Source: Micromonosporaceae bacterium (GTDB lineage Bacteria > Actinomycetota > Actinomycetes > Mycobacteriales > Micromonosporaceae). From it: a stretch of 32,853 nt of DNA. This document shows positions 1 through 8,671 of the stretch, piece after piece. The stretch lies in contig JADGHA010000003.1 of NCBI GenBank assembly GCA_019689695.1, positions 1-32,853 of the forward strand, in the 5' to 3' direction. A program made the translations under genes and the position numbers. Numbering within the stretch: position 1 is the first letter of the stretch; each line of letters begins with the position of its first letter. The notes under the pieces are model-generated. The model did not search any database and had not been told where the DNA came from. It was given only the letters and a program-made list of their open reading frames with translations.

Positions 1-276
1 CGGCCGCTTCTTTTGTTTATAAGACCCCGGTTCCACCCCACCGGCCGGGCGGCACTCGCCGCCCGCCACGGCCGCACCCTGCGCCCCGACGAACCGCTCG
101 CCGAACCCGTCCTCCGCGCCACCTGCACCGCGGTCGGCTGGCACCTCACCAGCTACGACGATCCACCCCACCGCTTCCTGGCCGTCGCCACCCGCCGCCA
201 ACCCGGCAGCCCGGACTCGGTCAGCGGCCCCGCCGCCCTGGCCTACCCCGAGCCCGGCGTGCGGGGGCGCCTCTGA
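1..276 (+). CDS. C-terminal fragment of an unidentified protein (gene truncated by window start)
   Basis: Frame 1 is open from base 1 to TGA at 274-276. Ends ...AVGWHLTSYDDPPHRFLAVATRR..., weakly reminiscent of a class I methyltransferase tail. Family not established. Confidence 0.35.
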   Translation, partial: RPLLLFIRPRFHPTGRAALAARHGRTLRPDEPLAEPVLRATCTAVGWHLTSYDDPPHRFLAVATRRQPGSPDSVSGPAALAYPEPGVRGRL

Positions 277-609
277 CGTGGCTCACTCCCTACGGTCGGC
301 GTACCGGTCCTCTCCGTACGCACTTGCTTCCGGTCGGGTCGGCCTGCCCACCCCGCCGGCCGGGCGCAGGCGGTGGCAAGACGGTGACCCGCGGTTGGCA
401 CCGTCCATCACCGACACTTCGTATCCCGACGCGGTGCGGGAGCAGGGCCGTGCGTCCGTACCGGGATTCGGACCCGAGGCCCGCGATCCGCCGGCTGGCT
501 GACCAGGTCGGCGTGTGCCTCGAGGCCCGCGGAACTGGATTCGCTCAAGGCGGTACGAACATGACGGCTCCACCCGACCATGACGGGGGCCAACGATCGC
601 AGGATTGCT

Positions 610-686
610 TGGTGCCCCCGGTGGGAGTCGAACCCACACTGGCGGAGGTTTGAGCTCCGTGCCTCTGCCGATTGGGCTACGGGGAC
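610..686 (-). tRNA. tRNA with anticodon CAA (Leu), class I body (short variable loop), CCA encoded
   Basis: Minus-strand GTCCCCG TA GCC CAATCGGCAGA GGC A CGGAG CTCAAAC CTCCG CCAGT GTGGG TTCGACT CCCAC CGGGGGC A CCA folds as a complete cloverleaf: 7-bp acceptor with one U-G pair, 3-bp D stem with GG in the loop, 5-bp anticodon stem, 5-bp T stem. Confidence 0.9.
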
Positions 687-776
687 ATTCAGCGCTCCAA
701 GACTACCCATTACGCTGAGGACTGCGACAACCCGCGAGCGGGTGTCGGGGACCGACAGCGTTGGGGGTAGGAACAG

Positions 777-1403
777 GTGGCCGAGACGCAGGCGGGCCAG
801 CAGCGCCGGCGGGTGTTGATCGCCGAGGACGAGGCGCTGATCCGCCTCGACCTGGCCGAGATGCTCGCCGAGGAGGGGTACGACGTCGTCGGCGAGGCCG
901 GGGACGGGGAGACCGCCGTGCGCCTGGCCGAGGAGCTCAAGCCCGACCTGGTCATCCTCGACATCAAGATGCCGATCATGGACGGGCTGGCCGCCGCGGA
1001 GAAGATCGCCGGGGCGCGCATCGCGCCCGTGGTCATCCTGACCGCGTTCAGCCAGCGCGACCTGGTCGAGCGCGCCCGATCGGCCGGCGCCATGGCGTAC
1101 CTGGTCAAGCCGTTCCAGAAGAGCGATCTGGTGCCGGCGATCGAGGTGGCGCTGTCCCGGTTCGCCGAGATCGTTGCGCTGGAGTCCGAGGTGGCCGAGC
1201 TGACCGAGCGGCTGGAGACCCGCAAGGCGGTGGAGCGGGCCAAGGGCGAGCTGATGAGCGCGTACGGGATGAGCGAGCCGCAGGCGTTCAAGTGGATCCA
1301 GCGCACCGCGATGGACCACCGGATGACAATGCGTGAGGTGGCCGAGCGGATCCTCGCGGAGAGCGCCAGCGGCGGCCTGACACCGCCGGGTGGTCGGAGC
1401 TGA
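777..1403 (+). CDS. pdtaR: ANTAR-domain response regulator (PdtaR/Rv1626-like)
   Basis: GTG start. Receiver motifs VLIAEDEALIRLDLAEML...DLVILDIKMPIMDG...LTAF...VKPF, followed by a C-terminal ANTAR-like region (RKAVERAKGELMSAYGMSEPQAFKWIQRTAMDHRMTMREVAERIL). Confidence 0.9.
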   Translation: MAETQAGQQRRRVLIAEDEALIRLDLAEMLAEEGYDVVGEAGDGETAVRLAEELKPDLVILDIKMPIMDGLAAAEKIAGARIAPVVILTAFSQRDLVERARSAGAMAYLVKPFQKSDLVPAIEVALSRFAEIVALESEVAELTERLETRKAVERAKGELMSAYGMSEPQAFKWIQRTAMDHRMTMREVAERILAESASGGLTPPGGRS

Positions 1404-2557
1404 TCAGCCGGGCGGCCGCCCTCCGGGCCGCGCTGGGCCTGGTGGTCGCACTGGCGGGTGGTTGTTCCCGTGCGACCGACGAGGCGCCGGTGAAGGTGAC
1501 CTGGCAGGAAGTGTCCCTGCCGGCGCCCGCCGGGCCGGCAGGCCGGCTCGCGCTGCGCGACTCGACCGCCTGCGGCGGCAGGTGGTACGTGGTGGGCGCG
1601 GTGGTCGGCGCGGATGGCGCTACCCGGCCGGCGGCGTGGGCCAGTGGCGACGGGCGGAGCTGGACCCCGACCCGGGTGGAGCCCCGGTCGACGTACGGGA
1701 AGGTGGCGGTCCTCTACGCCGCCGGGTGCCGGGGCGGGATGCTGGCCGCGATCGGCGCGCAGAGCGGCGGCGCGCATGGCAACCCCCGGGTCACCCAGTG
1801 GCGGCTGCGCCCGGACGGCGTCCTGGACGAGGTGCCGGCGGCGTTCGAGCTGTACGGCGGGCCGGACGCGGTGAACGTGGGGCGGATCGCGGGCGGGCCG
1901 CCGGGTTGGCTGGTCGCCGGTAACCGAGTAGGCGGCGCCGCGGTCTGGGTCGCCGGGCCCACGGCGACCGGCTTCCGGCTGGTGGACCGGGCACCAGGGC
2001 TGGCCAGCGACGGGCAGCTGGCGACCGAGGCCACCGACGCCACGGCGTACCGGGGCGGTTGGGTGGTGGTGGGCGGCGGACGCCGCCGTGGCCAACGCGG
2101 CGGCGAGCCGCTGGCCTGGACCTCGGCCGACGGTCTGAGCTGGCGGCGCACGAGCCTGCCGGTGACCGGCGGGGACGAGTACCGCCTGGTGCAGCGGGTC
2201 GTCGCGGCCGGCGACAGCCTGGTCGCGGCCGGGTTGGACGGCGGCCGGTTCGGCGCGTGGCGGTTGACTGGCGACGGCTGGCAGGAGGCGGGCCGGTTCG
2301 GCACCCTCACCACCGGCGCTGCTCAGCAGATCCTGGGCCTGGCCAGCGCTGGCGGGCGGGTGTGGGCGGCGGGCTGTGACGGGCGCGTGTACGGTCTGTG
2401 GTCGTCCTCGGGCGAGGGCGCGTGGCGATCCGTCCAGCTCCCGCTGGCGCCCCCTGCTCCCAGCGGGGACCACGTGCTGACCGTCAGCGGCGCCGGGCGC
2501 AGCATCCTGCTGATCGCCGACGACGGCCGGCGCAGTCGTGCCTGGTGGGCCGCGTGA
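1400..2557 (+). CDS. predicted lipoprotein of unknown function (possible CTG start; next in-frame start is GTG at 1442)
   Basis: Long ORF with GC-rich codon usage. In-frame N-terminus from CTG 1400 reads LISRAAALRAALGLVVALAGGC, a lipoprotein signal with lipobox LAGGC. Repeated W-x-S/G motifs suggest a beta-propeller-like fold. Confidence 0.7.
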   Translation: MISRAAALRAALGLVVALAGGCSRATDEAPVKVTWQEVSLPAPAGPAGRLALRDSTACGGRWYVVGAVVGADGATRPAAWASGDGRSWTPTRVEPRSTYGKVAVLYAAGCRGGMLAAIGAQSGGAHGNPRVTQWRLRPDGVLDEVPAAFELYGGPDAVNVGRIAGGPPGWLVAGNRVGGAAVWVAGPTATGFRLVDRAPGLASDGQLATEATDATAYRGGWVVVGGGRRRGQRGGEPLAWTSADGLSWRRTSLPVTGGDEYRLVQRVVAAGDSLVAAGLDGGRFGAWRLTGDGWQEAGRFGTLTTGAAQQILGLASAGGRVWAAGCDGRVYGLWSSSGEGAWRSVQLPLAPPAPSGDHVLTVSGAGRSILLIADDGRRSRAWWAA

Positions 2558-2611
2558 AGGGCCCGGTCAACCACGCTACGTTACGGTTCGGTCAACGCAG
2601 GTCCCCAGCCC

Positions 2612-2641
2612 TTACGTAGGCCGGACGGGGTGGGATAACGT
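2612..2641 (+). promoter_or_regulatory. candidate livK promoter, TTACGT-N18-TAACGT
   Basis: -35-like TTACGT (2612-2617) and -10-like TAACGT (2636-2641) in the intergenic region upstream of livK. Confidence 0.35.
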
Positions 2642-2756
2642 GCGCGGCGCAGACCGGCAGTAGCGGCCACGCCCTGGTGTGCCAATGGCCAATCGCCGGT
2701 GGCTGGCCTTGGCCAGGAAATCCCGTGGCCGTGGAATCGAGGAGGGGTCGACAGCC

Positions 2757-3938
2757 TTGAGGCAGGGACTCGTACGTGCGCTCGGCGGCGCCGCCATCCT
2801 GGCGCTCGTCGTCGGCGCGGCAGGGTGCAATAGCGGCAGTGACAACGACGGAGGCGGCGGATCGTCGGGCGGCGGCAAGAACTGCGGTTACAAGATCGCG
2901 TTCATGGGCGCGCTGACCGGCTCTGCGGCGAACCTCGGTATCAACATCGAGCAGGGCTACGAGCTGGCGATCAAGCAGTACAACGAGAAGAACGGCGCGG
3001 ACTGCATTCAGGTGGCCAAGTTCGACACCCAGGGTGACCCGGCGGTGGCCCCTGGCGTGGCCCGCCAGGCGGTCAGCGACCCCAAGGTCATCGGCGTGGT
3101 GGGCCTGCCGTTCTCCGGTGAGTCGGAGGCGGCCGGGCCGATCCTGAACGACGCGAAGATTCCGAACATCTCGCCGGCGGCGACCAACCCGACGTTGAGC
3201 ACGCACGGCTGGACCTACTTCCACCGCGCGGTGGCCACCGACAAGAACCAGGGCCCGGCCGCGGCGGCGTACATCCAGGACGTGCTCAAGCCGCAGAAGG
3301 TCTTCGTCGCCGACGACCAGTCGGCGTACGGCTCCGGCCTTGCCGAGGCGGTGAAGGCGAAGCTCGGGCCGATGGTGGTCGCGACCGACAAGACCAGCGC
3401 GGACGGCAAGCAGACCGACTTCTCGGCGATCGTGCAGAAGATCATCTCCAGCGGGGCCACGGTCTTCTTCTACGGTGGCTACTACACCAACGCCGGACTC
3501 ATCCGTAAGCAGCTGACCGCGGCCGGTTGGAAGGGCACCATGGTCGGCGGCGATGGCGTGAAGGACCCGGGCTTCGCCAAGGCGGCGGGTAACGCCGCGG
3601 CAGCCGGCACCGTGGTCACCTGCCCGTGCGCGCCGGCCTCCGAGGCGGGCGGCACCTTCGTCGCTGACTACAAGCAGACGTGGAACCAGGACGCCGGCAC
3701 GTACAGCGACGTGGCCTACGACGCGACGAACATCTTCCTGAAGGGCATCGACGAGGGGAACACGACCCCCGAGAAGATGAACGAATTCCTGAAGACGGTG
3801 GAGTACACCGGCGTGGCGAACACCTACAAGTTCACCGACACCGGTGAGCTGGACCCGCAGTACCTCAAGGTCTGGGCGTTCAAGTTCGACGCGAGCGGGG
3901 TTGACCAGCCAGTGCAGCAGATCAAGCTCACCAGCTGA
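2757..3938 (+). CDS. livK: branched-chain amino acid ABC transporter substrate-binding lipoprotein
   Basis: TTG start preceded by GAGGAGG. Lipobox VGAAGC. Periplasmic-binding LivK-type sequence (YKIAFMGALTGSAANLGINIEQGYELAIKQYN...). First gene of a liv cluster. Confidence 0.9.
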   Translation: MRQGLVRALGGAAILALVVGAAGCNSGSDNDGGGGSSGGGKNCGYKIAFMGALTGSAANLGINIEQGYELAIKQYNEKNGADCIQVAKFDTQGDPAVAPGVARQAVSDPKVIGVVGLPFSGESEAAGPILNDAKIPNISPAATNPTLSTHGWTYFHRAVATDKNQGPAAAAYIQDVLKPQKVFVADDQSAYGSGLAEAVKAKLGPMVVATDKTSADGKQTDFSAIVQKIISSGATVFFYGGYYTNAGLIRKQLTAAGWKGTMVGGDGVKDPGFAKAAGNAAAAGTVVTCPCAPASEAGGTFVADYKQTWNQDAGTYSDVAYDATNIFLKGIDEGNTTPEKMNEFLKTVEYTGVANTYKFTDTGELDPQYLKVWAFKFDASGVDQPVQQIKLTS

Positions 3939-3972
3939 GCCCGCTGCTTGTCGATCCGCACCTCTTACGGAC

Positions 3973-4062
3973 CGGTGGGGGGGGGGGGGGCGGGGGATCG
4001 GCGCCCCCACCCCGCCGCGGGGGCGCGGGGGGGGGGCGCCGCCCCCCCCCCCCCCCCCACCG
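3973..4062. repeat. long G/C-homopolymer inverted repeat (G14 ... G10 ... C17) between livK and livH
   Basis: CGGTG14C (3973-3991) is complementary to GC17ACCG (4041-4062), with further self-complementary GC sequence between them. Confidence 0.85.
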
Positions 4063-4084
4063 CCCATGTCCTTGTGGAGCTCGC

Positions 4085-5035
4085 TTGCATTTCGATGACC
4101 TTGCTCATAACTGGGGACCGCTGACCGCGTCGGGCCTGGCCCAGGGCGCTATCTACGCCCTCTTCGCGCTCGGCTACACGCTGGTCTACGGGGTCCTCCG
4201 GCTGATCAACTTCGCGCACTCCGAGGTGTTCATGGTGGGCAGCTACGCCGCCCTGATCACCTGGGGCTTCTTCGGCCTGGACGAGAACTCGGCGACTCCG
4301 CCGGCCACCGAGGTGATCGGCTACGTGGTGCTCGGCGTGCTGGTCGCGGCGGCCATCTCCGGGATCACAGCGCTCGTCGTCGAGCTGGTCGCCTACCGAC
4401 CGCTGCGCCGTCACAACGCCCCGCCACTGGCCTTCCTGATCACCGCGATCGGCGCCTCGCTGGTCATCTCCGAGGCGGTCGGCGTGGCGACCCATCGAAA
4501 CCAGCGGGGGGTGCCGCCGCTGATCCAACCGGCCGACGCGTTCACCATCGGCAACACGCACGTCACCAACCTGGAGATCTTGATCATCCTCCTGACGCTG
4601 GTGATGATGGTCGGGCTGGACCGGTTCATCAACCGGACCCGACTCGGCCGTGGCATCCGGGCTGTCGCCCAGAGTCCGGACACCGCGGCCCTGATGGGTG
4701 TGAACAAGGACCGGGTGATCTCCCTGGTGTTCCTGATCGGTGGCCTGATGGCCGGGATCGCGGCGGTGATGTACCTGTTCAAGATCGGCACCACCCGGTA
4801 CGACGCCGGGTTCAGCCTGGGCATCGCCGCGTTCACCGCGGCCGTGCTGGGCGGCATCGGCAACCTGCGGGGCGCGGTGGTCGGCGGCATCATCATCGGC
4901 CTGTTCGAGAACTACGGCTCGGCGTTGTTCGGCAGCAACTACCGCAACGTGGTGACGTTCGTCGTGCTCATCGTGATCCTGATGTTCCGGCCGAGCGGGA
5001 TTCTCGGCGAGGCACTCGGGAGGGCCAGAGCATGA
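4085..5035 (+). CDS. livH: branched-chain amino acid ABC transporter permease LivH
   Basis: TTG start. Multi-TM protein with LivH-type sequence (GAIYALFALGYTLVYGVLRLINFAHSEVFMVGSY...). Confidence 0.9.
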   Translation: MHFDDLAHNWGPLTASGLAQGAIYALFALGYTLVYGVLRLINFAHSEVFMVGSYAALITWGFFGLDENSATPPATEVIGYVVLGVLVAAAISGITALVVELVAYRPLRRHNAPPLAFLITAIGASLVISEAVGVATHRNQRGVPPLIQPADAFTIGNTHVTNLEILIILLTLVMMVGLDRFINRTRLGRGIRAVAQSPDTAALMGVNKDRVISLVFLIGGLMAGIAAVMYLFKIGTTRYDAGFSLGIAAFTAAVLGGIGNLRGAVVGGIIIGLFENYGSALFGSNYRNVVTFVVLIVILMFRPSGILGEALGRARA

Positions 5036-6147
5036 CCACCGTGCAGACGATCCTCCGGTGGCGCGGCCCGGACGGCGGGGTCCGGGGCTGGTTCGGCCGC
5101 CAACCACGGCTGGTCCGATGGACGCTCCTGGCCGCGATCGCGGCCGGGGCGTACGCGCTGCCGTACGTCGGCGAGGTCCCCGTCATCGGTCCGCAGATCG
5201 TGACCGAGGGCGTCGACTGGCGGACCGCCCTGTTCAACATCTCCTACTTCGTGCTGCTGGCGCTCGGGCTGAACGTGGTGGTCGGCTTCGCCGGCCTGCT
5301 CGACCTGGGCTACGTCGGCTTCTTCGCGGTGGGTGCGTACACCGTCGCCCTGCTCGCCTCGCCGAACAGCGACTTCAAGACGAACTGGCCGTGGCTGGCC
5401 ACGGTCCCGGTGGCGATCGTGATCACCATGATCTCCGGTGTGCTGCTGGGCTGGCCGACGCTCCGGCTGCGCGGCGACTACCTGGCCATCGTCACGCTCG
5501 GCTTCGCCGAGATCATCCGGATCTTCGCGGAGAACACCACGCTGCTGCGCGGAGACCGCGGCTTCAGCGGTATCCCACACCCGCCGGGCAAGCACGCCGA
5601 CGGCACGCCGATCTTCGGGGTCCGTGACGCGGGGCCGTACTACTGGCTCGGGGTCAGCCTGATCATCGTGATCGTCCTGGCCATCCGCAACCTGGACCGC
5701 AGCCGGGTGGGCCGGTCGTGGCTGGCGATCCGCGAGGACGAGGATGCCGCGGCGATCATGGGCGTGCGTACCTTCAAGTACAAGCTGTGGGCCTTCGCCA
5801 TCGGCGCCTGTGTCGGCGGGCTGGGCGGAGTGATGTTCGCCGGCCAGAACGGCTTCATGAACTCGGCCAGCTTCCAGATCCAGTTCTCTGTCCTGATCCT
5901 GGCCGGCGTGGTGATGGGCGGTTCCGGCAACATCGCCGGGGCGATCCTCGGCGGCGCGCTCATCTCGTACATCCCGGACCGGCTGCGCGGCGTCGAGATC
6001 GCCGGCCAGGACGCGTTCCAGTACCGGTTCCTGATGTTCGGTATCGCGATCATCCTGATCATGATCTTCCGGCCGCAGGGCCTGATCCCGAGCCGGCGCC
6101 GGGCGATGGAGCTGAAGGACCGGGCGAAGGAGGTGGCGCCGCAATGA
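5032..6147 (+). CDS. livM: branched-chain amino acid ABC transporter permease LivM
   Basis: ATGA overlap with livH. LivM-type sequence (LNVVVGFAGLLDLGYVGFFAVGAYT...). Confidence 0.9.
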   Translation: MTTVQTILRWRGPDGGVRGWFGRQPRLVRWTLLAAIAAGAYALPYVGEVPVIGPQIVTEGVDWRTALFNISYFVLLALGLNVVVGFAGLLDLGYVGFFAVGAYTVALLASPNSDFKTNWPWLATVPVAIVITMISGVLLGWPTLRLRGDYLAIVTLGFAEIIRIFAENTTLLRGDRGFSGIPHPPGKHADGTPIFGVRDAGPYYWLGVSLIIVIVLAIRNLDRSRVGRSWLAIREDEDAAAIMGVRTFKYKLWAFAIGACVGGLGGVMFAGQNGFMNSASFQIQFSVLILAGVVMGGSGNIAGAILGGALISYIPDRLRGVEIAGQDAFQYRFLMFGIAIILIMIFRPQGLIPSRRRAMELKDRAKEVAPQ

Positions 6148-7040
6148 GCGAGCCGCACATCGAGACTCCCGAGTGGGAGGACGAGACCGCCCGGCGCCCG
6201 GTGGACGAGCCGATCCCCGCTGACCCGGTGGCCGGCACGGTGCCGGCCCAGCGGGCGCCGTCCGACGGGCAGGCGTTGCTGGAGGTCGACAACCTGAGCC
6301 TGCGGTTCGGCGGCGTGCTCGCCCTCGACCGGGTCAGCTTCTCGCTGCGGGAAGGTGAGATCTTCGGGCTGATCGGGCCGAACGGGGCCGGGAAGACCAC
6401 CTGCTTCAACGCGCTGACCGGGGTCTACAAGCCGAGCGGCGGCGAGATCCGGTTCCGCGGCCAGGTGGTCACCGGGCGCAAGAAGCACCAGATCACCGCC
6501 ATGGGCATCGCCCGCACGTTCCAGAACATCCGGCTGTTCCCGGAGATGACCGCGCTGGAGAACGTGATGGTCGGCGCCGACGCGCGGCACAAAACGAGCG
6601 TGATCAGCGCGTTGTTCCGGCTGCCCCGGCACTGGCGCGAGGAGCGGGAAGGCCGGGAGAAGTCGATGGAGCTGCTCCGCTTTGTCGGCATCGACCACCG
6701 CGCCGGCGAGGTCTCCCGCAACCTGTCCTACGGCGAGCAGCGCCGGCTGGAGATCGCCCGGGCGCTGGCCACCGAACCCACCCTGCTCTGCCTGGACGAG
6801 CCGGCCGCCGGGTTCAACCCGGCCGAGAAGGACTCGCTGCTCAAGCTGATCCGGGCGATCCGGGAGCGGGGCATCACCGTACTGCTGATCGAGCACGACA
6901 TGCGACTGGTGATGGGGGTCTGCGACCGGCTGGTGGTGCTGGAGTTCGGCAAGAAGATCGCCGAAGGGGTGCCCGCCGAGGTGCGGGACGACCCCCGGGT
7001 GGTCGCCGCCTACCTGGGAGTGCCCGCCGATGCTGCTTGA
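6144..7040 (+). CDS. livG: branched-chain amino acid ABC transporter ATPase LivG, with an acidic/Pro-rich N-terminal extension
   Basis: ATGA overlap with livM. Walker A GPNGAGKTT, signature LSYGEQRRLEIARAL, Walker B LLCLDEPAAG. Confidence 0.9.
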   Translation: MSEPHIETPEWEDETARRPVDEPIPADPVAGTVPAQRAPSDGQALLEVDNLSLRFGGVLALDRVSFSLREGEIFGLIGPNGAGKTTCFNALTGVYKPSGGEIRFRGQVVTGRKKHQITAMGIARTFQNIRLFPEMTALENVMVGADARHKTSVISALFRLPRHWREEREGREKSMELLRFVGIDHRAGEVSRNLSYGEQRRLEIARALATEPTLLCLDEPAAGFNPAEKDSLLKLIRAIRERGITVLLIEHDMRLVMGVCDRLVVLEFGKKIAEGVPAEVRDDPRVVAAYLGVPADAA

Positions 7041-7740
7041 GATCGACAACGTCACCCTGCTGTACGGTCGGATCCAGGCGCTGCACGGGATCAGCCTCAC
7101 CGTGAACGAAGGGGAGATCGTCGCGCTGATCGGCGCCAACGGCGCCGGCAAGACCACCACCATGCGGGCGATCTCCGGGCTACGCCCGATCGCGTCCGGA
7201 CGGATCCGGTTCGCCGGTGAGGACATCACCAAGCTGCGGGCTGACCTCCGCACGGTACGGGGGATCAGCCAGGCGCCCGAGGGGCGCGGGATCTTCCCCG
7301 GGATGTCGGTCCTGGAGAACCTGGAGATGGGCGCCTACACCCGGCGCGACTCGGCCGGCATCCGGGCCGACCTGGATCGCGTCTACGGGTTGTTCCCGCG
7401 GCTGAAGGAGCGGGCCAAGCAGGTCGGCGGCACGCTCTCCGGCGGGGAGCAGCAGATGCTGACCATCGGCCGGGCGCTGATGAGCCGCCCCAAGCTGCTG
7501 CTGCTGGACGAGCCATCGATGGGACTCGCCCCGATGCTGATCCAGCAGATCTTCTCGATCATCACCGAGATCAACCAGCAGGGCACCACGATCCTGCTGG
7601 TCGAGCAGAACGCCCAGCAGGCGCTGTCCCGGGCGCATCGGGCCTACGTGCTGGAGACCGGCCGGATCGTCAAGTCGGGCACCGGCACCGACCTGCTGCA
7701 CGACCCGGCCGTCAAGGACGCGTACCTTGGCGTCGCGTGA
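7030..7740 (+). CDS. livF: branched-chain amino acid ABC transporter ATPase LivF
   Basis: Overlaps livG by 11 bp. Walker A GANGAGKTT, signature LSGGEQQMLTIGRAL, Walker B LLLLDEPSMGL. Confidence 0.9.
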   Translation: MLLEIDNVTLLYGRIQALHGISLTVNEGEIVALIGANGAGKTTTMRAISGLRPIASGRIRFAGEDITKLRADLRTVRGISQAPEGRGIFPGMSVLENLEMGAYTRRDSAGIRADLDRVYGLFPRLKERAKQVGGTLSGGEQQMLTIGRALMSRPKLLLLDEPSMGLAPMLIQQIFSIITEINQQGTTILLVEQNAQQALSRAHRAYVLETGRIVKSGTGTDLLHDPAVKDAYLGVA

Positions 7741-7756
7741 GAGGAAGTACATCGTC

Positions 7757-8665
7757 ATGAAACGGATAAGCACAGTGGTCGGTGTGGCAGGTGCGGTCCT
7801 GCTCGCCCTGTCGATGGCCGCCTGCGGTGAGAAGGAGGAGGGCAACACCGGATCCGCCGCCCCGGCCCCGTCGTCCACTGTGGACCAGGCGTTGGCGGCC
7901 AAGGTGCCGGACGCCATCAAGGCGGACGGCGTCATCAAGATCGGGACCGACTCGACGTACGCGCCGGCCGAGTTCCTGGACACCGACGGCAAGACCGTCA
8001 TCGGGTTCGACGTCGACCTGTTCAACGCCATCGCCGCCAAGCTCGGCCTGAAGACCGAGTGGGTCTCCAGCAGCTTCGACGACATCATCCCGGGCGTGGT
8101 CTCCGGCAAGTACGAGGCGGGGGTCTCCTCGTTCACCATCCGCAACGACCGCAAGTCGCAAGTGCACATGATCAGCTACTTCCTGGCCGGCACCCAGTGG
8201 GTCACCCAGAAGGGCAACCCGAAGTCGGTCGACCCGGACAACGCGTGCGGCAAGCGGATCGCCGTGCAGAACGCCACGGTCCAGCTCGACGACATCAAGG
8301 CACGGTCGAAGAAGTGCACCGACGCCGGCAAGCCGGCGATCACCATCGAGCCGTACACCGGGCAGGACGAGGCGACCTCGGCGGTGGCGACCGGCAAGGA
8401 CGACGCGATGCTCGCCGACCTGCCGCCGAGCGTGGACGCGGTCCGCAAGAACCCGGACAAGCTGGAGCTGCTCGGCGAGAACTACGACTCCGCGCCGTAC
8501 GGATTCGTGGTGGCCAAGGACCAGCAGGCGTTCGCCGAGGCGATCCAGGGCGCGCTCAAGCAGGTCATCGCGGAGGGCACCTACGACGCGATCCTCAAGC
8601 ACTGGAACGTCGAGGGCGGCAAGCTGACCGGGGAACCCGAGATCGATCCGCAGACCGCTGAGTAA
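7757..8665 (+). CDS. polar amino acid ABC transporter substrate-binding lipoprotein
   Basis: ATG with GAGGAAG upstream. Lipobox SMAAC. SBP family 3 sequence ([39 protein letters not shown]...). Confidence 0.9.
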   Translation: MKRISTVVGVAGAVLLALSMAACGEKEEGNTGSAAPAPSSTVDQALAAKVPDAIKADGVIKIGTDSTYAPAEFLDTDGKTVIGFDVDLFNAIAAKLGLKTEWVSSSFDDIIPGVVSGKYEAGVSSFTIRNDRKSQVHMISYFLAGTQWVTQKGNPKSVDPDNACGKRIAVQNATVQLDDIKARSKKCTDAGKPAITIEPYTGQDEATSAVATGKDDAMLADLPPSVDAVRKNPDKLELLGENYDSAPYGFVVAKDQQAFAEAIQGALKQVIAEGTYDAILKHWNVEGGKLTGEPEIDPQTAE

Positions 8666-8671
8666 TCCGAC

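Noticed and set aside
454-484. tRNA T-arm-like sequence on the minus strand (CGGGTCCGAATCCCG) near the tRNA-Leu gene, as a possible pseudo-tRNA or att remnant
   Set aside because: No matching 5' acceptor strand or convincing D/anticodon arms could be found, and the T-loop has C at position 55. Probably chance.
408-2473. Long minus-strand ORFs (e.g. 710..2473, 408..1319) opposite pdtaR and the lipoprotein
   Set aside because: Shadow ORFs typical of high-GC DNA. Low-complexity Arg/Pro/Ala/Gly products, and the opposite strand has recognisable domains.
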